From: Schaalia odontolytica | GTDB lineage: Bacteria; Actinomycetota; Actinomycetes; Actinomycetales; Actinomycetaceae | Direction: 5' to 3' | Length of the DNA: 64,000 nucleotides | NCBI RefSeq assembly: GCF_009730335.1 | Contig: NZ_CP046315.1 | Span: 2,294,001-2,358,000 of the forward strand | Part shown: positions 41,133-51,390 of the stretch, in pieces | How the letters are laid out: every line of letters begins with the position of its first letter | How positions within the stretch are numbered: the first letter of the stretch is position 1 | Made by a program: the position numbers and the translations under genes | Notes under the pieces: generated by a model | The model's input: only the letters and a program-made list of their open reading frames with translations | What the model was told of the DNA's origin: nothing | The model's database searches: none

Positions 41133-43205
41133 TTAACGCCTCTTGACGATGGGGATCGCACCCGTCATCGTGGGCCGCACAACAACGCGGCGCAGGATGC
41201 CGGTCTGAGTGGCCTCTTCCTCGGGGATGGGGCCGACGGGGGTATTGTCGGGCAGCCCGGGGGCAAGGATGGTGGAACGTCCGTCGGCGTGCACGGTGGC
41301 CTTGGGGGCCTCGTCGTCGCGCCCCAGGCCGGAGCGGTCGTCGACGACGCGCACGTCGTGGGAGGCGCCCACGGAGAAGTTCCAGTCGGGCAGCGCGATC
41401 TTGGAGCGGGACTCCTCGCGCTTGGACTCGAACACGGGGGCCCAGCGGGGCTTTTCGGTCCCGCTCGGCTTGTAGGTGCCGGTGCCGATCTTGCGGGTCA
41501 TGCGGCCGGCCGGGGAGTCGGCGGGCACGGAGGACACGGGGTGCCAGGACGGGCGCGACGAGGCCTTGGCTTCGTCCGCGCGGCGGCGGCGCTGGCGGTG
41601 GGGCGGGCCGGGCACCGCCGGGGCGGTCGGGGCCTCGTCCGCGGGGGCTTCGCCCTGCGGGGCTGCGTCGGTTTCGTCAGCCGGCGCGGCGGCGTCCGCG
41701 GCCGGAGCTTCGGCCTCGGGCACGTCAACGCCGTGCGACGCGGATTCATCGAGCTCTGGCTCGCTGGCCTCAGGCTCTTCGGCGCTCGAGGCCTCGTCCG
41801 AAGCCTGGGCGGCGGCCAGGCGGCTCCAGATGCTGGCGCGAGGGGCAGGGGCCTCGGCGGCGGAGACGGGGGCAGCCTCGGGTTCCTCGGCCTGCTCGGG
41901 GGCCGACTCGGAGTCTGCGGCCTCCTCAACGTCGTCGCCGGAGTCCTCGATCACCGTGTGGGCAGCGGGAATCTCCACCGGCTCGGCGGGCTCGCCCGGG
42001 CGGGTGACGAGGTCGCTGACCTGGCTGATCTCGCCGGTCAGAGCCTCGATGAGCTCGCGCATGTCGGCGCTGGCCTGCTCGGCACGCAGGGCGAGGAGCT
42101 GGTCGGAGTCGGCCATGACGGCTGCGGGATCCTCCAGCCAGTCGTCGACCGCGTCGATGATGCCCTCGCGGTCGGGGGTGTCGGCCAGCAGGTCGGACAC
42201 GCGGCCCACGCCCTCGAGGACGGCGTCGGGCTCACACAGGATCCAGGGCGCCAGAACGAAGGCGCGTTCCTTGGCGCGCGGGTGCGGCAGGGTGAGGACC
42301 GGGTCGGAGGAGGCCAGGCCCTCGATCTGAATGATGTCGATGTCGACGGTGCGCGCGCCCCAGCGCTGGTGGCGCTCGCGTCCCAGCTCGCGCTCGATGC
42401 GGCTGGTCTGGGCGAACAGCTCGTCGGGGGTCGCGATCGCGGAGCCGACGACGACGGCGTTCCAGTAGTCGGGCTGGGGGGCTTGGCCGGGGGCCAGCAC
42501 GGGCTTGGTACGCATGATCGGCGAGACGTCGTCGATCTGGAAGCCCTCCATGTAGGACAGCGCCTCGACCGTGTGCATGAGGGTGACGGGCACATCCCCA
42601 AGGTTTCCGCCGATTGCCAGGACGACGCGGCGCGAGCGCAGGTGCTCGGGGCGCGTTGCATCGTGGGCGGGCGCGGCGTGTGCGGCCTGGACGTCGCGAC
42701 GCGTGGGCAGGGCGCCGCTCTGCTCCTGCTCGGCGGGGCTGGGGGCCTGGGCGCGTCCGTAGGCCTCGATCTCGCCGGTGAGGACGGAGCCATCCTCGGC
42801 CTCGTATACTCCCTTGAGGGACAGCGACAGGGGCATCGCGTCGGTCTGGCCCGCCCGCACGGTCACGGACACGTCCGCGAAGGGGTGGTCGATGGGGGCG
42901 TCGGGCTTGTGGACGGTGACCTCGGTGCCGACGACGCCCTCGTGGCTCATGACGTGTGAGGCGATGGTCTCGGCGAGGGTCTCGATGAGGTCGACGGCTG
43001 TGCCGGTGAGGACGGCCATGGCCTCGTCGGCAATGTCCGCGTAGGAGACGGTGGCGGCGATGTCGTCGGCGGTGCCGGCGGTCTCGACCCACATGACGAT
43101 GTCCGCACTGAAGCGCTGGTTGCGGTCGCGCTCGAAGTCGTAGACGCCGTGGTTGGCCAGCGCCCCGAGTCCTTTCAGGGCGATGATGACGCGTCGGTTA
43201 GTCAA
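41133..43205 (-). CDS. FolB-FolK fusion with long acidic extension
   Basis: Residues about 1-120 are dihydroneopterin aldolase (LANHGVYDFERDRNQ; VTVHKPDAPI). Residues about 193-345 are the pterin pyrophosphokinase FolK (GGNLGD; RWGARTVDIDII; LPHPRAKER). Together they catalyse two consecutive steps of folate synthesis. A 340-residue tail follows, rich in Glu/Ala/Pro, with a basic patch (PPHRQRRRRADE) and a final ordered-looking segment ending IPIVKRR. A TTG start with AAGGAG 8 bases upstream overlaps the folP stop. FolB-FolK fusions are known; a tail of this size is not part of either enzyme and its role is unknown. Confidence 0.88.
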   Translation of the reverse strand: MTNRRVIIALKGLGALANHGVYDFERDRNQRFSADIVMWVETAGTADDIAATVSYADIADEAMAVLTGTAVDLIETLAETIASHVMSHEGVVGTEVTVHKPDAPIDHPFADVSVTVRAGQTDAMPLSLSLKGVYEAEDGSVLTGEIEAYGRAQAPSPAEQEQSGALPTRRDVQAAHAAPAHDATRPEHLRSRRVVLAIGGNLGDVPVTLMHTVEALSYMEGFQIDDVSPIMRTKPVLAPGQAPQPDYWNAVVVGSAIATPDELFAQTSRIERELGRERHQRWGARTVDIDIIQIEGLASSDPVLTLPHPRAKERAFVLAPWILCEPDAVLEGVGRVSDLLADTPDREGIIDAVDDWLEDPAAVMADSDQLLALRAEQASADMRELIEALTGEISQVSDLVTRPGEPAEPVEIPAAHTVIEDSGDDVEEAADSESAPEQAEEPEAAPVSAAEAPAPRASIWSRLAAAQASDEASSAEEPEASEPELDESASHGVDVPEAEAPAADAAAPADETDAAPQGEAPADEAPTAPAVPGPPHRQRRRRADEAKASSRPSWHPVSSVPADSPAGRMTRKIGTGTYKPSGTEKPRWAPVFESKREESRSKIALPDWNFSVGASHDVRVVDDRSGLGRDDEAPKATVHADGRSTILAPGLPDNTPVGPIPEEEATQTGILRRVVVRPTMTGAIPIVKRR

Positions 43206-44064
43206 CGTCGGTCTCCTTTCGGGTGATGGCCGCCACGGTGGCTGCTACGTCGTGGACCCGCACGGCCCACGCGCCAGCTGCCGCGCAGTAGGCGGCGATG
43301 TCCGCACTGTTCGCGTCCACGTCGCCGTCGAGGGCCTTGACGAAACGCTTGCGAGACGCGCCGACGAGGACGGGGTATCCGCCCTGCAGGAAGCGCGGCA
43401 GTTCGCGCAGAATCTGCCAGCACTGGTCGCCCGTCAGCGAGAAGCCGAGGCCCGGGTCGACCACAATTTTATCAGCTGTCACACCAGCATCAATAGCGTC
43501 ATGAACCTGGGACCCCACGCGCTCGATGAGCGTACCCACGAGGTCATCCCCGTAGTCGAAGTGCTCCCCCGGCATGCCCGGCAGCGCGCGGTAGTGCTGA
43601 ACGACGTACGCGCAGCCCGATTCGGCAACAGCAGCGTTCATCTCGGGGTCCCAGCGCCCGCCGCTCACATCGTTGATGATCGCCGCACCGACGCGCGCGG
43701 CCTCGCGGGCCGTCGACGCGTGCAGCGTATCCACCGACACGATGACTCCGTCAGTGGCCAAGGACTCGACGATGGTGCAGATGCGCGCCCACTCCTCGTC
43801 CGCGCTGATACGCGTCGAGTTCGGGCGGGTCGACTCCCCGCCCACGTCGATGAGGTCCGCTCCGGCGGCCACCATCGCGCGCGCGTGGCGCAGGGCGGCC
43901 GCGACGTCCGTGTAGCGTCCCCCGTCCGAGAAAGAATCCGGGGTGACGTTGAGGATGCCCATGATCGCCGTCCGCCCGCTGGGCAGGCTCAGGCCGCCGG
44001 GCAGCGCCGGAGGTGGCGGGACCAGGGACGAGGCCGGGGCGGCGGGCAGGGGCAGGGCACTCAC
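43198..44064 (-). CDS. folP: dihydropteroate synthase FolP
   Basis: The 288-residue TIM-barrel enzyme condenses the pterin diphosphate with p-aminobenzoate. Diagnostic motifs are NVTPDSFSDGG (about 39-49), DVGGESTRP (about 73-81), IINDVSGG, and the SRKRF loop near 236. The GTG start lies one base after the folE stop, and its end overlaps the folB-folK start, so the fol genes form a tight operon. Confidence 0.95.
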   Translation of the reverse strand: MSALPLPAAPASSLVPPPPALPGGLSLPSGRTAIMGILNVTPDSFSDGGRYTDVAAALRHARAMVAAGADLIDVGGESTRPNSTRISADEEWARICTIVESLATDGVIVSVDTLHASTAREAARVGAAIINDVSGGRWDPEMNAAVAESGCAYVVQHYRALPGMPGEHFDYGDDLVGTLIERVGSQVHDAIDAGVTADKIVVDPGLGFSLTGDQCWQILRELPRFLQGGYPVLVGASRKRFVKALDGDVDANSADIAAYCAAAGAWAVRVHDVAATVAAITRKETDVD

Positions 44065-44065
44065 G

Positions 44066-44635
44066 TCATCGGCTCCCGGACAGGACGAGGGCCATCATCT
44101 CGGCGCGGGTCGCGCCGTCGCTCATGATGCCGCGGAGCGCGCTGGTCACGGTCGAAGAGCCGGGCTTGGAGATGCCGCGCATCGACATGCACATGTGCTC
44201 TGCCTCGATAACGACGATGACGCCCTGGGGATCGAGGATCTCGTCGATCGCGTCAGCAACCTGGGCAGTCAGGCGCTCCTGGACTTGAGGGCGGCGCGCG
44301 TAGCCTTCGACCACGCGGGCCAGCTTGGACAGGCCCGTCACGACGCCGCCGCGCGGGATGTAGCCCACGTGGGCGCGGCCGTAGAAGGGCAGCAGGTGGT
44401 GCTCGCACACCGAGAAGAAGGTGATGTCGCGGACCAGGACCAGCTCGTCGGTGCCGGCGTGGAACTGGGTGTGCAGGTGCTCGCGCGGGTCCTCGGTCAG
44501 GCCCTTGCACATCTCGCGCCACGCGCGCGCCATGCGGTCGGGAGTGCCGACCAGGCCCTCGCGCTCCGGGTCCTCACCGATTGCGACGAGCAGGTCGCGC
44601 GACGCCTTTTCGACGCCAGCGGGATCGTAGGTCAC
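44066..44635 (-). CDS. folE: GTP cyclohydrolase I FolE
   Basis: The 189-residue enzyme makes dihydroneopterin triphosphate, the first folate precursor. Zinc ligands are visible as Cys and His in [11 protein letters not shown] and a later Cys in EHMCMSMRG; the GTP-binding GYIPRG and QVQERLT motifs are intact. The GTG start overlaps the ftsH stop (GTGA). Confidence 0.96.
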   Translation of the reverse strand: MTYDPAGVEKASRDLLVAIGEDPEREGLVGTPDRMARAWREMCKGLTEDPREHLHTQFHAGTDELVLVRDITFFSVCEHHLLPFYGRAHVGYIPRGGVVTGLSKLARVVEGYARRPQVQERLTAQVADAIDEILDPQGVIVVIEAEHMCMSMRGISKPGSSTVTSALRGIMSDGATRAEMMALVLSGSR

Positions 44636-46668
44636 GCCTGCTCCCCTTCCACGCCCGAGGCGTCGGTGCCATCGGTCGGCACCACCTCGGCGTCCTCCTC
44701 CATGACGGGCTTCAACTCGTCCTCGGCTTTAATGCCCACGGGGTGGCCCAGGACCACGCCGGGGACGGCCGCATCGGACTGGTAGTTCCACACGGGGCGC
44801 TCGGGGGCCTTGACAACGTCCTTGAAGATCTCCGCGAGCTGCGCCTCGTCGAGGGTCTCCTCCTCGAGCAGGCGCGAGGCCAGGGTGTCCAGAACCGCGC
44901 GGTTTTCCGACAGGATCCGCCACGCCTCGCGCATCGCGTTGTCGAGGAGGCGACGCACCTCCTCGTCGATGATCGCGGCCGTCTCGTCGGAGAAGGAGCG
45001 CGGACCCTCGCCGGACCCGTGACCGAAGGCCTCGGTGTCTGCGTCGCCCAGCTTGACCATGCCAATGCGGTCGCTCATGCCGTAGTCGGTGACCATGGCG
45101 CGGGCCGTCTTCGTGGCCTGCTGGATGTCGTTGGCAGGGCCGGTCGACGGGTCGCGGAACACGATCTCCTCGGCGACGCGGCCGCCCATGCCGTAAACCA
45201 GATCGTCGAGGAGCTGGTTGCGGGTCTTATTGAAGCGATCCTCGGTGGGCATGACCATCGTGTAGCCCAGCGCGCGACCGCGCGGCAGGATCGTGACCTT
45301 CGTGACCGGGTCCGTGTAGTTCAGGGCGGCGGCGGCCAAGGCGTGGCCGGCCTCGTGGTAGGCGGTCACAGCCTTGTCGTGGTCGTTCATGACGCGGGTG
45401 CGCTTCTGCGGGCCAGCGATCACACGATCGATGGCCTCGTCGATGGCCCGCTCATCGATGAACTGCATGTCCGAGCGCGCGGTGAGCAGCGCGGCCTCGT
45501 TGAGGACGTTCGCCAGGTCGGCGCCAGTGAAGCCGGGCGTGCGCTTGGCGATCTGGCGCAGGTCGACCTGCTCGGTGAGGGGCTTGCCCTGCGCGTGGAC
45601 CTTCAGGATGGCCTCGCGGCCCTTCAGGTCGGGGGCCTCGACGGCTATCTGGCGGTCGAAACGCCCGGGGCGCAGCAGCGCCGGGTCAAGGATGTCGGGG
45701 CGGTTGGTCGCCGCGATCAGGATGATGTTGGCGCGCTCGTCGAAACCGTCCATCTCGACGAGGAGCTGGTTGAGCGTCTGCTCGCGCTCGTCGTTGCCGC
45801 CGCCGATGCCGCTGCCGCGGTGGCGACCCACGGCGTCGATCTCGTCGACGAAGATGATGGCCGGCGCGTTCTTCTTGGCGCGCTCGAAGAGCTCACGCAC
45901 GCGGGAGGCACCCACGCCGACGTACAGCTCCATGAACTCCGAACCGGAGATCGAGAAGAAGGGGGCATTCGCCTCGCCGGCGACGGCCTTGGCGAGGAGG
46001 GTCTTGCCCGTTCCGGGAGGACCGTAGAGCAGGACGCCGCGCGGGATGCGTGCGCCCACCTTGTGGAACTTGTCCGGGGAGGCCAGGAACTCGCGGATTT
46101 CCTCGAGTTCCTCCACGGCCTCGTCCTCACCGGCGACGTCCGCGAAGGTGACGTCCGGGCGCTCCTGGTTGAATTCCTTAGCGCGCGACTGCGTGAAGCC
46201 GCCCATCATCCGCGAACCCGACATGGAGCGCATGATGAAGTAGAATGCGACGCCCAGGATCATCAGCGAGATCAGCAGTTGAACGACGCCGCCGAGGATG
46301 CCGGACTGGGGACGCATCGCGTTCCAGCCCTTCGCGGGGGCCTTGTCGGCCACCGTGTCCAGAATCTCCTTGGTCTGTACGTAGGAGTACGTGAAGTAGA
46401 CGTTCTTACCCAGATCAGCCGTGCGGTCGCCACTGCCCGTGCTCTGGTGGACGTAGTTTTCCGTCAGCGTCAGATTCACCTGCTGGGTGCCCTCGTTGAG
46501 GACCACCCGCTCGACCGTATCACCCGAGATGAGCGCGAGGCCCTCGGAGGTCGTCACGGCACGAGGGGCGAAGAAGCCCCACACGAACCAGCCACCGGCG
46601 AGCAGCATGATGAGCGGAACCATCACCCACCCCAGGCTGGGGCGTTTGTTCTTGATCTTCTCGTTCAC
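44632..46668 (-). CDS. ftsH: membrane AAA+ zinc protease FtsH
   Basis: The 678-residue protein has two N-terminal membrane helices with an external domain between them (about 10-165), an AAA+ domain with P-loop GPPGTGKT near 216 and Walker B IIFVDEID, and the zinc protease motif HEAGH near 437. It degrades membrane and regulatory proteins. The GTG start lies 25 bases after hpt. An acidic C-terminal tail (EEDAEVV) is present, as in other actinobacterial FtsH. Confidence 0.96.
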   Translation of the reverse strand: MNEKIKNKRPSLGWVMVPLIMLLAGGWFVWGFFAPRAVTTSEGLALISGDTVERVVLNEGTQQVNLTLTENYVHQSTGSGDRTADLGKNVYFTYSYVQTKEILDTVADKAPAKGWNAMRPQSGILGGVVQLLISLMILGVAFYFIMRSMSGSRMMGGFTQSRAKEFNQERPDVTFADVAGEDEAVEELEEIREFLASPDKFHKVGARIPRGVLLYGPPGTGKTLLAKAVAGEANAPFFSISGSEFMELYVGVGASRVRELFERAKKNAPAIIFVDEIDAVGRHRGSGIGGGNDEREQTLNQLLVEMDGFDERANIILIAATNRPDILDPALLRPGRFDRQIAVEAPDLKGREAILKVHAQGKPLTEQVDLRQIAKRTPGFTGADLANVLNEAALLTARSDMQFIDERAIDEAIDRVIAGPQKRTRVMNDHDKAVTAYHEAGHALAAAALNYTDPVTKVTILPRGRALGYTMVMPTEDRFNKTRNQLLDDLVYGMGGRVAEEIVFRDPSTGPANDIQQATKTARAMVTDYGMSDRIGMVKLGDADTEAFGHGSGEGPRSFSDETAAIIDEEVRRLLDNAMREAWRILSENRAVLDTLASRLLEEETLDEAQLAEIFKDVVKAPERPVWNYQSDAAVPGVVLGHPVGIKAEDELKPVMEEDAEVVPTDGTDASGVEGEQA

Positions 46669-46693
46669 GTGGGTCCCCTACAGGTAGGCGTTC

Positions 46694-47248
46694 TCAGTTG
46701 TTGTAGACGTGCGGCTGCAGCGTGCCGACGAAAGGCAAATTACGGTACTTTTCCGCGTAATCCAGGCCGTAGCCGACGACGAACTCGTCGGGAATATCGA
46801 AGCCCACGTAGGCAACGTCCACGTCGACCTTGGCGGCCTCCGGCTTACGCAGGGCGGTCGCGATCTTGACGGAGGAGGCACCTCGTCCGAGCAGATTGGC
46901 CTGCAGCCAGGACAGGGTTAGGCCCGAATCGATAATGTCCTCGACGATCAGCACGTGGCGTCCGGCCACGTCCTGGTCGAGGTCCTTCAGGATGCGCACG
47001 ACGCCCGAGGTCTTGGTGCCGGAACCGTAGGAGGACACGGCCATCCAGTCCATCTCGAGGGGGGTGTGCAGCTTGCGGGACAGGTCCGCCATGACCATGA
47101 CGGCGCCGCGCAGGACGCCGACGATCAGCAGTTCTTCGCCCACGTAGTCGCGGTCGATCTGCTCGGCCATTTCGGCGAGCCGACGGTCCATATCCTCGGC
47201 GGTGACCAGGATTTCCTTCAGGTCGTTACCCATATCGGTGGCGTCCAC
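46694..47248 (-). CDS. hpt: hypoxanthine phosphoribosyltransferase
   Basis: The 184-residue purine-salvage enzyme has the PRPP-binding motif VLIVEDIIDSGLTL (about 98-111), the LRGAV loop and the C-terminal FVVGYGLDY and YRNLPFVG motifs. I chose the GTG at 47248, which has AGAGG 6 bases upstream, over the GTG at 47305. It lies between tilS and ftsH, the usual order. Confidence 0.94.
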   Translation of the reverse strand: MDATDMGNDLKEILVTAEDMDRRLAEMAEQIDRDYVGEELLIVGVLRGAVMVMADLSRKLHTPLEMDWMAVSSYGSGTKTSGVVRILKDLDQDVAGRHVLIVEDIIDSGLTLSWLQANLLGRGASSVKIATALRKPEAAKVDVDVAYVGFDIPDEFVVGYGLDYAEKYRNLPFVGTLQPHVYNN

Positions 47249-47287
47249 CGTGTCCTCTTTTCGTATCGAAGCTACGCGAGCGATTCC

Positions 47288-47293
47288 ACTATA
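47288..47293 (-). promoter_or_regulatory. possible -10 element before hpt
   Basis: TATAGT on the minus strand lies about 40 bases before the hpt start. No -35 match was found at 16-18 bases. Confidence 0.3.
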
Positions 47294-47420
47294 AGCGTGC
47301 CACACAAACGCTCGCCTGTTCCAGGAAGGACGGGATTCTCTCTATCAGCGCAACATCCTGTGATCGTGCAGGCAGTGCCGGGCCGCTCCAGTGGGGTCTA
47401 TCGCGGTGTATTCCCGCTGT

Positions 47421-48530
47421 TTAGGCGGGGTCTGGTGCCGTCGGGGCGCCCACCTCGCGCGCGGCGAAAGCGATGCGCGCGTGCGCGCCGCGTCCAACAC
47501 GTGAGGCGGTGCCTCCGGGCAGGTCGATGGGCCCCTGGCCGCGCCACGCGACCACGAGGTCGTCAAGGGCGTCCACGTGGGTGCTGGACAACGCGCGAAT
47601 TCCTGCGGCGCGCGCGGCCTCACGCAGCGCCCGGGTACGCACCGCTCGGGGGGCGCCCAGCAGGCCGGAGACCGCCAGGGACGGGTGTCCTGTCTCTGAG
47701 TCATGTTCCGCCCCGGGCGCCACCGAGGCCGCGATCGCGCTCGCCCACTGGGTGAGGGCATCGTCGTCGGCCGCGCACAGGGCGGCCGTGCGGGCCAGCG
47801 CGGGAACCGGGTCCACACCCAGAGCCGACGCCAGGGCGGGGATCGCGGCGTGGCGCAGCGCCGAGCGGCGCAGGGGGCTGCCGTCCGCGGCGCGCCACGG
47901 CCCGTCGATGTCGTTGGTCGGGTCCTGAATCGGGGTGAGGCCCGCCTGGGCACACGCCTGCTCCGTGTCCGTTCGCCGCAGCCCGAGGAGGGGGCGCAGC
48001 CACGTCACCCCATCATCGTCGCGCGAGACGGGGGCGATGGCCCGCAGGGACGAGGGGCCGGAGCCGCGCGCGAGGCGCAGAAGGACCGTCTCAGCCTGGT
48101 CGTCCATCGTGTGGCCGAGGAGGATCGGGGCACCCTCACGCTGGGCGACCGCTCGCAGAGCGGCTCGGCGGGCATCGCGGGCTGAGCCTTCGGGCCCACC
48201 CGGGCCCTCCACCGACACGGTCTCAACAACGGCACGCGCCCCCAGAGATTCCGCTCGATCAGCGACGCAGCGAGCCTCCTCGCCGCTGCCCGCGCGCAGC
48301 CCATGATCGACGGTCACCGTCACAACCGGGATTCCCGCGCGCGCGGCCACGTCGATCGTCGTCAACGCCAGCGCCAGCGAATCCGCACCCCCCGACAGGC
48401 CGACGACGAGAGCGGGAGGGGCCCCGACCTTGTCGATGAAGGAGGTCAGAGAAGCGCGCACCGCCAGGGAACAGGCTCGCAGGGGGCCGCGCGGGTTCGC
48501 ACCCACGAGGCGGGAGGCGTCAGCGCACAC
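47421..48530 (-). CDS. tilS: tRNA(Ile)-lysidine synthetase TilS
   Basis: The enzyme adds lysine to C34 of the AUA-reading tRNA. The PP-loop is clear (VVGLSGGADSLALAL), followed by VDHGLRAGS and LLGHTMDDQAETVLLR. The start is uncertain: GTG at 48530, overlapping the upstream gene by 11 bases, gives about 369 residues; the upstream frame to 48716 is low-complexity antisense sequence and is rejected. Neighbours (DUF2342-like, hpt, ftsH) are the usual actinobacterial ones. Confidence 0.9.
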   Translation of the reverse strand: MCADASRLVGANPRGPLRACSLAVRASLTSFIDKVGAPPALVVGLSGGADSLALALTTIDVAARAGIPVVTVTVDHGLRAGSGEEARCVADRAESLGARAVVETVSVEGPGGPEGSARDARRAALRAVAQREGAPILLGHTMDDQAETVLLRLARGSGPSSLRAIAPVSRDDDGVTWLRPLLGLRRTDTEQACAQAGLTPIQDPTNDIDGPWRAADGSPLRRSALRHAAIPALASALGVDPVPALARTAALCAADDDALTQWASAIAASVAPGAEHDSETGHPSLAVSGLLGAPRAVRTRALREAARAAGIRALSSTHVDALDDLVVAWRGQGPIDLPGGTASRVGRGAHARIAFAAREVGAPTAPDPA

Positions 48531-49356
48531 GCGCCAGCCACGCTGCCGGCTCCGCGTACTCGCGGGCGCTCGGCAGGGCCTCGACGCTGGACAGAAGCTG
48601 CGCGATCGCGTCCTCGCGCACGACGGTGCGCGCAAATCCTTCGGTCTGCGCCTGCAGGGCCTCGACCCCGGCCAGGGGCATTCCGGCCGCCGCACACGCG
48701 CGCACCAGGCCGACACCCCCGGCGTGCGCGCGGTGGGTGCGCAGCCACTGGATCGAGGGCAGGTCGCGAGGCGTGAGGACCTCCATCTCCGCGGTGGGCA
48801 GGGCGTCCAGGAGCAGCACGATGCGCACGAGTTCGTCGCTGCGCTCGGGCAGCGAGCGCATCAGGTCGGCGATGTAGGGGACGAGGTGAGGGGCGTGGGT
48901 GAGGTGGACGCCGCGCAGACCCGTGCACAGGGAAACCCAGCGGCACCAGTCCGTCTGGTCCAGGGCGTAGCGCTGCGCGTCGGCGAGCACGTTGGGGGCC
49001 ACGAGGATCCGGCGGCCAAAGCGCACGTCCCAGATGCCCGTCGCGTCCTTGGCCAGGGCGCGCAGAATGACTGCCTCGGCGGCCAAGACCTTGGGCGTGC
49101 GCGCGTCCTCAAAGCTCTCCAGGAGCGATCCGACCGAACGAATCAGGCCACGACGGTCGACGACGAGGGTCGAGGAGCCCGCCACCTTCTCGGAGGCCTC
49201 GGGCAGGGTGGACAGCTCGGCGAGCCGACGATCCGACCATGCGACCGAGCGGCGCAGGCGCGCCACGACGGCGGAAGCACCCACGCGAGAGGCCGAGGGC
49301 CCCGCGTAGGACAACGAAGCGAGAACTCCCGCGACGTTGCGCGGGCCAAACGGCAT
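48520..49356 (-). CDS. DUF2342-family protein lacking the HExxH motif
   Basis: The roughly 278-residue protein sits exactly where actinobacteria encode the DUF2342 zinc metalloprotease-like protein, between dacB and tilS, and has family features (LVAPNVLADAQR; tail near WLRTHRAH; GVEALQAQTEGFARTVV). In family members a W-V-x-L-H-E-x-x-H segment follows that first motif. Here the corresponding segment is WVSLCTGLRGVHL, so His, Glu and the second His are all gone. It is probably a non-catalytic homologue and is shorter than typical members. The start may be ATG 49356 (GAGG 8 bases upstream) rather than ATG 49362. Family assignment rests on motif memory and gene order. Confidence 0.7.
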   Translation of the reverse strand: MPFGPRNVAGVLASLSYAGPSASRVGASAVVARLRRSVAWSDRRLAELSTLPEASEKVAGSSTLVVDRRGLIRSVGSLLESFEDARTPKVLAAEAVILRALAKDATGIWDVRFGRRILVAPNVLADAQRYALDQTDWCRWVSLCTGLRGVHLTHAPHLVPYIADLMRSLPERSDELVRIVLLLDALPTAEMEVLTPRDLPSIQWLRTHRAHAGGVGLVRACAAAGMPLAGVEALQAQTEGFARTVVREDAIAQLLSSVEALPSAREYAEPAAWLARVR

Positions 49357-49366
49357 ATCCATGGCC

Positions 49367-50722
49367 TCAGTCTAGCCCGGCGAGGCCCTCCTCGAAGGCG
49401 TCGAGGTGGCCGCGCGTGGCGTAGGCGCCCTCGGTGACGTTGTCGTGGCCGATCGACACGAGGAGGACGCGCCCGCTCTTCGTCATGACGGAACCGGACA
49501 GGGAGGTGACCTCCTGGAGGGCGCCCGTCTTCGCCTGCACGTTTCCGGCCGCGAGTTCCTCAGTCATGCGCTTGGAGAGCGTGCCCACCAGGCCCGCCCA
49601 CGGCAGGAGGCGCATCGTGTTCGCCTCGGTGCCCGTGCCCTCGTACGAGGCCTTGAGGACGCCGACGAGGGTGTGTGCGCTGATCTTGTCGTTGCTGGAC
49701 AGACCCGAGCAGTCCTCGAGGGTCAGGCCCTCCGTGGGCACACCGGCCTCGGTCAGGGTCTTGCGCACCGTCTCGGTGGCGCCGTCATAGGTCGAGGGGG
49801 CTCCCGCAGCGCGCGCGGCGAAACGGCAGTACTGGTCGGCAAGGGTGTTATCCGAGTGGGCGAGCATCCAGCGCAGCTGCTCCCCCATCGTCGCCGAGCT
49901 CACCTGGGCCACGGCTCCCGCTCCCGCGGGCGGATCCCCGGCCTCGCCGAGGGTCGCGGAGATCCCCTCCGCGCTGAGGGCCTGCGAGAAGACCTCTGCG
50001 ACGCGTCCCGGCGCGTCCGAGTAGAAAGCGTTGGCGCCCTCGTAGGTGCGTCCGGCGTCAATCGCCATGGGGCCGACGTGGCCCTCGTAGGAGCCGACTT
50101 CCTGTGCGTCCCAGGAGGACAGGTGCGAGGCGCCCTCGAAGAGACTGCCGCGCCAATTCAGGGTCACGGAGGTGATGCCGCGCTGCGCCAGGGCCGCGGC
50201 CGTGTCCTTCGCGAGGGTCTGCAGGCCCGCGCGGCCCGAGACCTCAACCTCGTCGGAGGTGCCAATTCCCAGGAGCAGATCGCCCTCCGAATCCAGGTAG
50301 AGGGTCTGGTTGTCAGCGCCGAGGAGCGCGCTGGTCGTCAGCGTCGCCGTCGGATCCAGGTGGTGCAGCGCGGAGAAAGCCGCGAGGGTCTTCGTCGTCG
50401 AGGCGGGCGTGTGAGGGGTGGCGGCGGCCGCATCCAGGAGGACCTCACCAGTCTCGGCGTCCACGACCGTGCCCCACGCCGTGTAGCCGCCCTCAGCCGC
50501 AGCTGCCGCGACCGGCGCCCACAGCGCCTGGACGTCCTCGGCGGAAACCGGCAGCTTCGCGCCCTTCGCATCACCGGAAATCGTTGCGGGTTCAAGCGTC
50601 GAGGCCGTGGGAGCGTCCGCCGGAGTAGCCGTTTGCGTCGAACAACCGGCACCCACCAGCGCCGCCGTCGCCACGAGTGCGGCGCTAGCGCTTACAATGG
50701 CCCCCATAGACGTGCGATGCAT
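49367..50722 (-). CDS. dacB: D-alanyl-D-alanine carboxypeptidase (PBP4/DacB type)
   Basis: The 451-residue penicillin-binding protein trims or cuts peptidoglycan peptides outside the membrane. It starts with a signal peptide that ends near VGAGC, a weak lipobox. The active site motifs are complete: S-x-x-K in [10 protein letters not shown] (about 120-125), S-x-N in [11 protein letters not shown] (about 310) and K-T-G in QAKTGALQE (about 410). I chose ATG 50722 with AGGG about 8 bases upstream; the longer frame runs into the divergent ppa gene. It is 4 bases from the DUF2342-like gene. Confidence 0.92.
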   Translation of the reverse strand: MHRTSMGAIVSASAALVATAALVGAGCSTQTATPADAPTASTLEPATISGDAKGAKLPVSAEDVQALWAPVAAAAAEGGYTAWGTVVDAETGEVLLDAAAATPHTPASTTKTLAAFSALHHLDPTATLTTSALLGADNQTLYLDSEGDLLLGIGTSDEVEVSGRAGLQTLAKDTAAALAQRGITSVTLNWRGSLFEGASHLSSWDAQEVGSYEGHVGPMAIDAGRTYEGANAFYSDAPGRVAEVFSQALSAEGISATLGEAGDPPAGAGAVAQVSSATMGEQLRWMLAHSDNTLADQYCRFAARAAGAPSTYDGATETVRKTLTEAGVPTEGLTLEDCSGLSSNDKISAHTLVGVLKASYEGTGTEANTMRLLPWAGLVGTLSKRMTEELAAGNVQAKTGALQEVTSLSGSVMTKSGRVLLVSIGHDNVTEGAYATRGHLDAFEEGLAGLD

Positions 50723-50824
50723 GGATTTCCCTTCGTGGTTACTTCGGTACCTACAGTACCTGTCCATGCGCCGACACAACCAACCGGACCCCCGAGTTTC
50801 GGGGCTAATGAGGAAGGCGCGGCC

Positions 50825-51319
50825 ATGGAGTTTGACGTGACCATCGAGATCCCCAAGGGGAACCGAAACAAGTACGAGATCGACCACGTGACGGGCCGCA
50901 TCCGCCTGGACCGCATGCTCTTCACGTCCACTCGTTACCCTGATGACTACGGCTTCATCGACGACACCCTGGGCGAGGACGGCGACCCGCTGGATGCCCT
51001 GGTCCTCCTTGAGGAGCCCACTTTCCCCGGCTGCGTGATCCGCTGCCGCGCGCTGGGCATGTTCCGCATGCGCGACGAGAAGGGCGGCGACGACAAGGTC
51101 CTGTGCGTTCCCGCCTCGGACCAGCGCGCCTCCTGGCGTACCGAGATCGACGACGTGTCGGAGTTCCACCGCCTGGAAATCCAGCACTTCTTCGAGGTCT
51201 ACAAGGACCTCGAGCCCGGCAAGAGCGTCGAGGGCGCCCACTGGGTGGGTCGCGAAGAGGCCGAGGCCGAGATTCGCCGCTCCTACGAGCGCCTGAAGGA
51301 GCACGAGGGCGAGCACTGA
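50825..51319 (+). CDS. ppa: inorganic pyrophosphatase
   Basis: The 164-residue family I enzyme hydrolyses pyrophosphate. The signature [11 protein letters not shown] (about 57-67) with its metal-binding Asp residues is intact, and the N-terminal [11 protein letters not shown] and [12 protein letters not shown] segments are typical. AGGAAGG precedes the ATG at 50825. It is divergent from dacB, as in mycobacteria. Confidence 0.96.
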   Translation: MEFDVTIEIPKGNRNKYEIDHVTGRIRLDRMLFTSTRYPDDYGFIDDTLGEDGDPLDALVLLEEPTFPGCVIRCRALGMFRMRDEKGGDDKVLCVPASDQRASWRTEIDDVSEFHRLEIQHFFEVYKDLEPGKSVEGAHWVGREEAEAEIRRSYERLKEHEGEH

Positions 51320-51334
51320 GCTGACTGCTTGAGA

Positions 51335-51367
51335 GGGGCCGCGCAGACACACAGTCTGCGCGGCCCC
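51335..51367. terminator. bidirectional terminator after ppa
   Basis: A perfect 14-bp stem (51335-51348 with 51354-51367) with loop ACACA lies between convergent ppa and the NlpC/P60 gene. Confidence 0.8.
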
Positions 51368-51390
51368 GGATCGTCAAGCAACGATGCGGC

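Noticed and set aside
44581-46869. Long open frame antisense to ftsH
   Set aside because: The minus-strand frame carries all FtsH motifs; the antisense product has no recognisable feature.
50723-51352. Extension of dacB across the ppa gene
   Set aside because: The signal peptide and ribosome site place the start at 50722; the extension is antisense to ppa.
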